Shown here: positions 6,867-7,261 of the stretch, one piece after another | Layout: every line of letters begins with the position of its first letter | How positions within the stretch are numbered: position 1 is the stretch's first letter | Source: an uncultured Phycisphaerales bacterium | GTDB taxonomy: Bacteria > Planctomycetota > Phycisphaerae > Sedimentisphaerales > Anaerobacaceae | Assembly (NCBI GenBank): GCA_937927975.1 | Contig: CALEZT010000297.1 | Location: forward strand, 1-7,261 | Length of the DNA: 7,261 nt | Reading direction: 5' to 3' | Translations under genes and position numbers: made by a program | Notes under the pieces: model-generated | What the model saw: the letters and a program-made list of their open reading frames with translations, nothing else | Told to the model about the DNA's origin: nothing | Database searches by the model: none

Positions 6867-6880
6867 CAAACAAGCGTTTG
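6867..6880. promoter_or_regulatory. Putative TetR-type operator O1
   Basis: A perfect palindrome with arms CAAAC and GTTTG and the central AAGC. It lies at the predicted transcription start of the regulator gene and its end touches the GGAG ribosome site (6864-6867). It shares its arms with the second palindrome, centred 26 bp away. Binding by the adjacent TetR-type protein is inferred. Confidence 0.65.
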
Positions 6881-6888
6881 ATACACAC

Positions 6889-6915
6889 ATTTTAAACATT
6901 TGTTTGAAATGTCAA
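6889..6915 (-). promoter_or_regulatory. Sigma70-like promoter of the regulator-efflux cluster
   Basis: On the minus strand a consensus -35 TTGACA lies at 6915-6910 and a -10 TAAAAT (5 of 6 consensus) at 6894-6889. The spacer is 15 bp, shorter than the usual 16-18. Transcription would begin near 6882, giving a leader of about 24 nt before ATG 6858. The region is much richer in A and T than the genes around it. No comparable promoter was seen between the cluster genes. Confidence 0.6.
6893..6906. promoter_or_regulatory. Putative TetR-type operator O2 (in promoter spacer)
   Basis: TAAAC-ATTT-GTTTG is the same palindrome as O1 with one arm mismatch (T for C). It fills the spacer between the -35 and -10 elements, where a bound repressor would exclude RNA polymerase. 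Centre-to-centre distance to O1 is 26 bp, about two and a half helical turns, so two dimers would sit on roughly opposite faces. Confidence 0.62.
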
Positions 6916-7128
6916 TAAGCATTCCTGACAATCTGGGGACCGCAACAGAAGAAAGTGCGTAACATGCTTTTTTTTCTGGACTTATATCTAAAGGCATTTT
7001 CTCGCCGACGGTGCTCCCTGTGGTTCGGCGTACCAAGGAATCGCCGATGCGGAGCCCCGTGGAATGGCTGGCATGATCGATGGCATCCGACAACGACAAG
7101 AGATTCCGCGAAAAACTTGCGAAAACCG
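6916..7128. other. Intergenic spacer without a supported gene; alternative hairpins
   Basis: No supported coding sequence was seen between the divergent regulator promoter and the tRNA promoter. A T8 run lies at 6968-6975 but has no hairpin before it. TCGCCGA occurs directly twice, at 7002-7008 and 7041-7047. TCGGCG (7025-7030) can pair with either copy, giving two mutually exclusive 6-bp stems with loops of 16 and 11 nt. Whether this part is transcribed is unknown. Confidence 0.4.
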
Positions 7129-7158
7129 TTGACAGAATGGGGCAGGGCCCACTATAGT
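7129..7158 (+). promoter_or_regulatory. Sigma70-like promoter of tRNA-Asp
   Basis: A perfect -35 TTGACA (7129-7134) and -10 TATAGT (7153-7158) are separated by 18 bp. Transcription would start near 7165, about 12 nt before the tRNA. The A-rich stretch just upstream (7110-7126) could act as an UP element. This is a strong promoter layout, as expected for a stable RNA gene. Confidence 0.75.
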
Positions 7159-7176
7159 AGTTTTTCTGTTGAATAC

Positions 7177-7250
7177 GGGGCCGTAGCTCAATTGGTTAGA
7201 GCATCGGACTGTCGATCCGAAGGTTGAGGGTTCGAGACCCTTCGGCCTCG
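7177..7250 (+). tRNA. tRNA-Asp (anticodon GUC)
   Basis: A complete 74-nt cloverleaf is visible. The acceptor stem GGGGCCG (7177-7183) pairs with CGGCCTC (7243-7249), with one G-U pair. The D-arm is GCTC/GAGC with GG in its loop. The anticodon stem TCGGA/TCCGA encloses CTGTCGA, giving anticodon GTC. The T-arm is GAGGG-TTCGAGA-CCCTT with one G-U pair. The discriminator base is G73, as expected for tRNA-Asp. The CCA end is not encoded (TTG follows), so it must be added by the nucleotidyltransferase. An independent promoter precedes it; the window ends 11 nt later, so further tRNA genes could follow. Confidence 0.97.
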
Positions 7251-7261
7251 TTGCGTAAGTT

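Noticed and set aside
6968..6975. T8 run as an intrinsic terminator
   Set aside because: No stem-loop precedes it on the + strand, and no + strand gene lies upstream to be terminated.
6749..7099. 116-residue minus-strand frame upstream of the regulator
   Set aside because: It overlaps the DNA-binding domain of the regulator in another frame and crosses its promoter; its translation shows no domain.

Overview
The window is about 60% GC and looks chromosomal. It is probably from a planctomycete-like Gram-negative bacterium (inferred, moderate to low confidence). The main reasons are a SecD-SecF fusion with an unusually large second exported domain, a diderm efflux gene set, and intergenic spacers filled with hairpin-forming repeats. 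No insertion sequence, CRISPR array, phage gene or toxin system was seen.

Layout. Bases 1-1818 (+) hold the C-terminal part of a SecDF translocation motor, cut by the window edge. A 187-bp spacer with a hairpin and a long inverted repeat follows. At 2006-2566 (+) lies a small membrane-anchored LysM protein. A 251-bp convergent spacer (2567-2817) is almost entirely two palindromic repeat structures. From 6858 down to 2818 (-) runs one compact cluster: TetR-type regulator, HlyD/RND-type periplasmic adaptor, TolC-type outer membrane lipoprotein, then 6-phosphogluconolactonase. The gaps in it are 48, 13 and 47 nt. The window ends with a tRNA-Asp(GUC) gene (+) behind its own sigma70-like promoter.

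How it fits together. The regulator gene has a TTGACA/TAAAAT promoter. One copy of a CAAAC-N4-GTTTG palindrome fills its spacer, and a second copy lies at the predicted start of transcription. This is the arrangement expected for TetR-family autorepression. With no other clear promoter in the cluster, the same switch may drive the adaptor, the outer membrane channel and even the sugar-phosphate enzyme. The cluster has no inner membrane pump, so the adaptor and channel must work with a transporter encoded elsewhere. The adaptor is also short at its C-terminus.

Nothing here amounts to a clearly new biological system. The best leads are the paired operators, the pump-less adaptor-channel pair with an appended pgl, the enlarged SecF exported domain and the three intergenic repeat structures.
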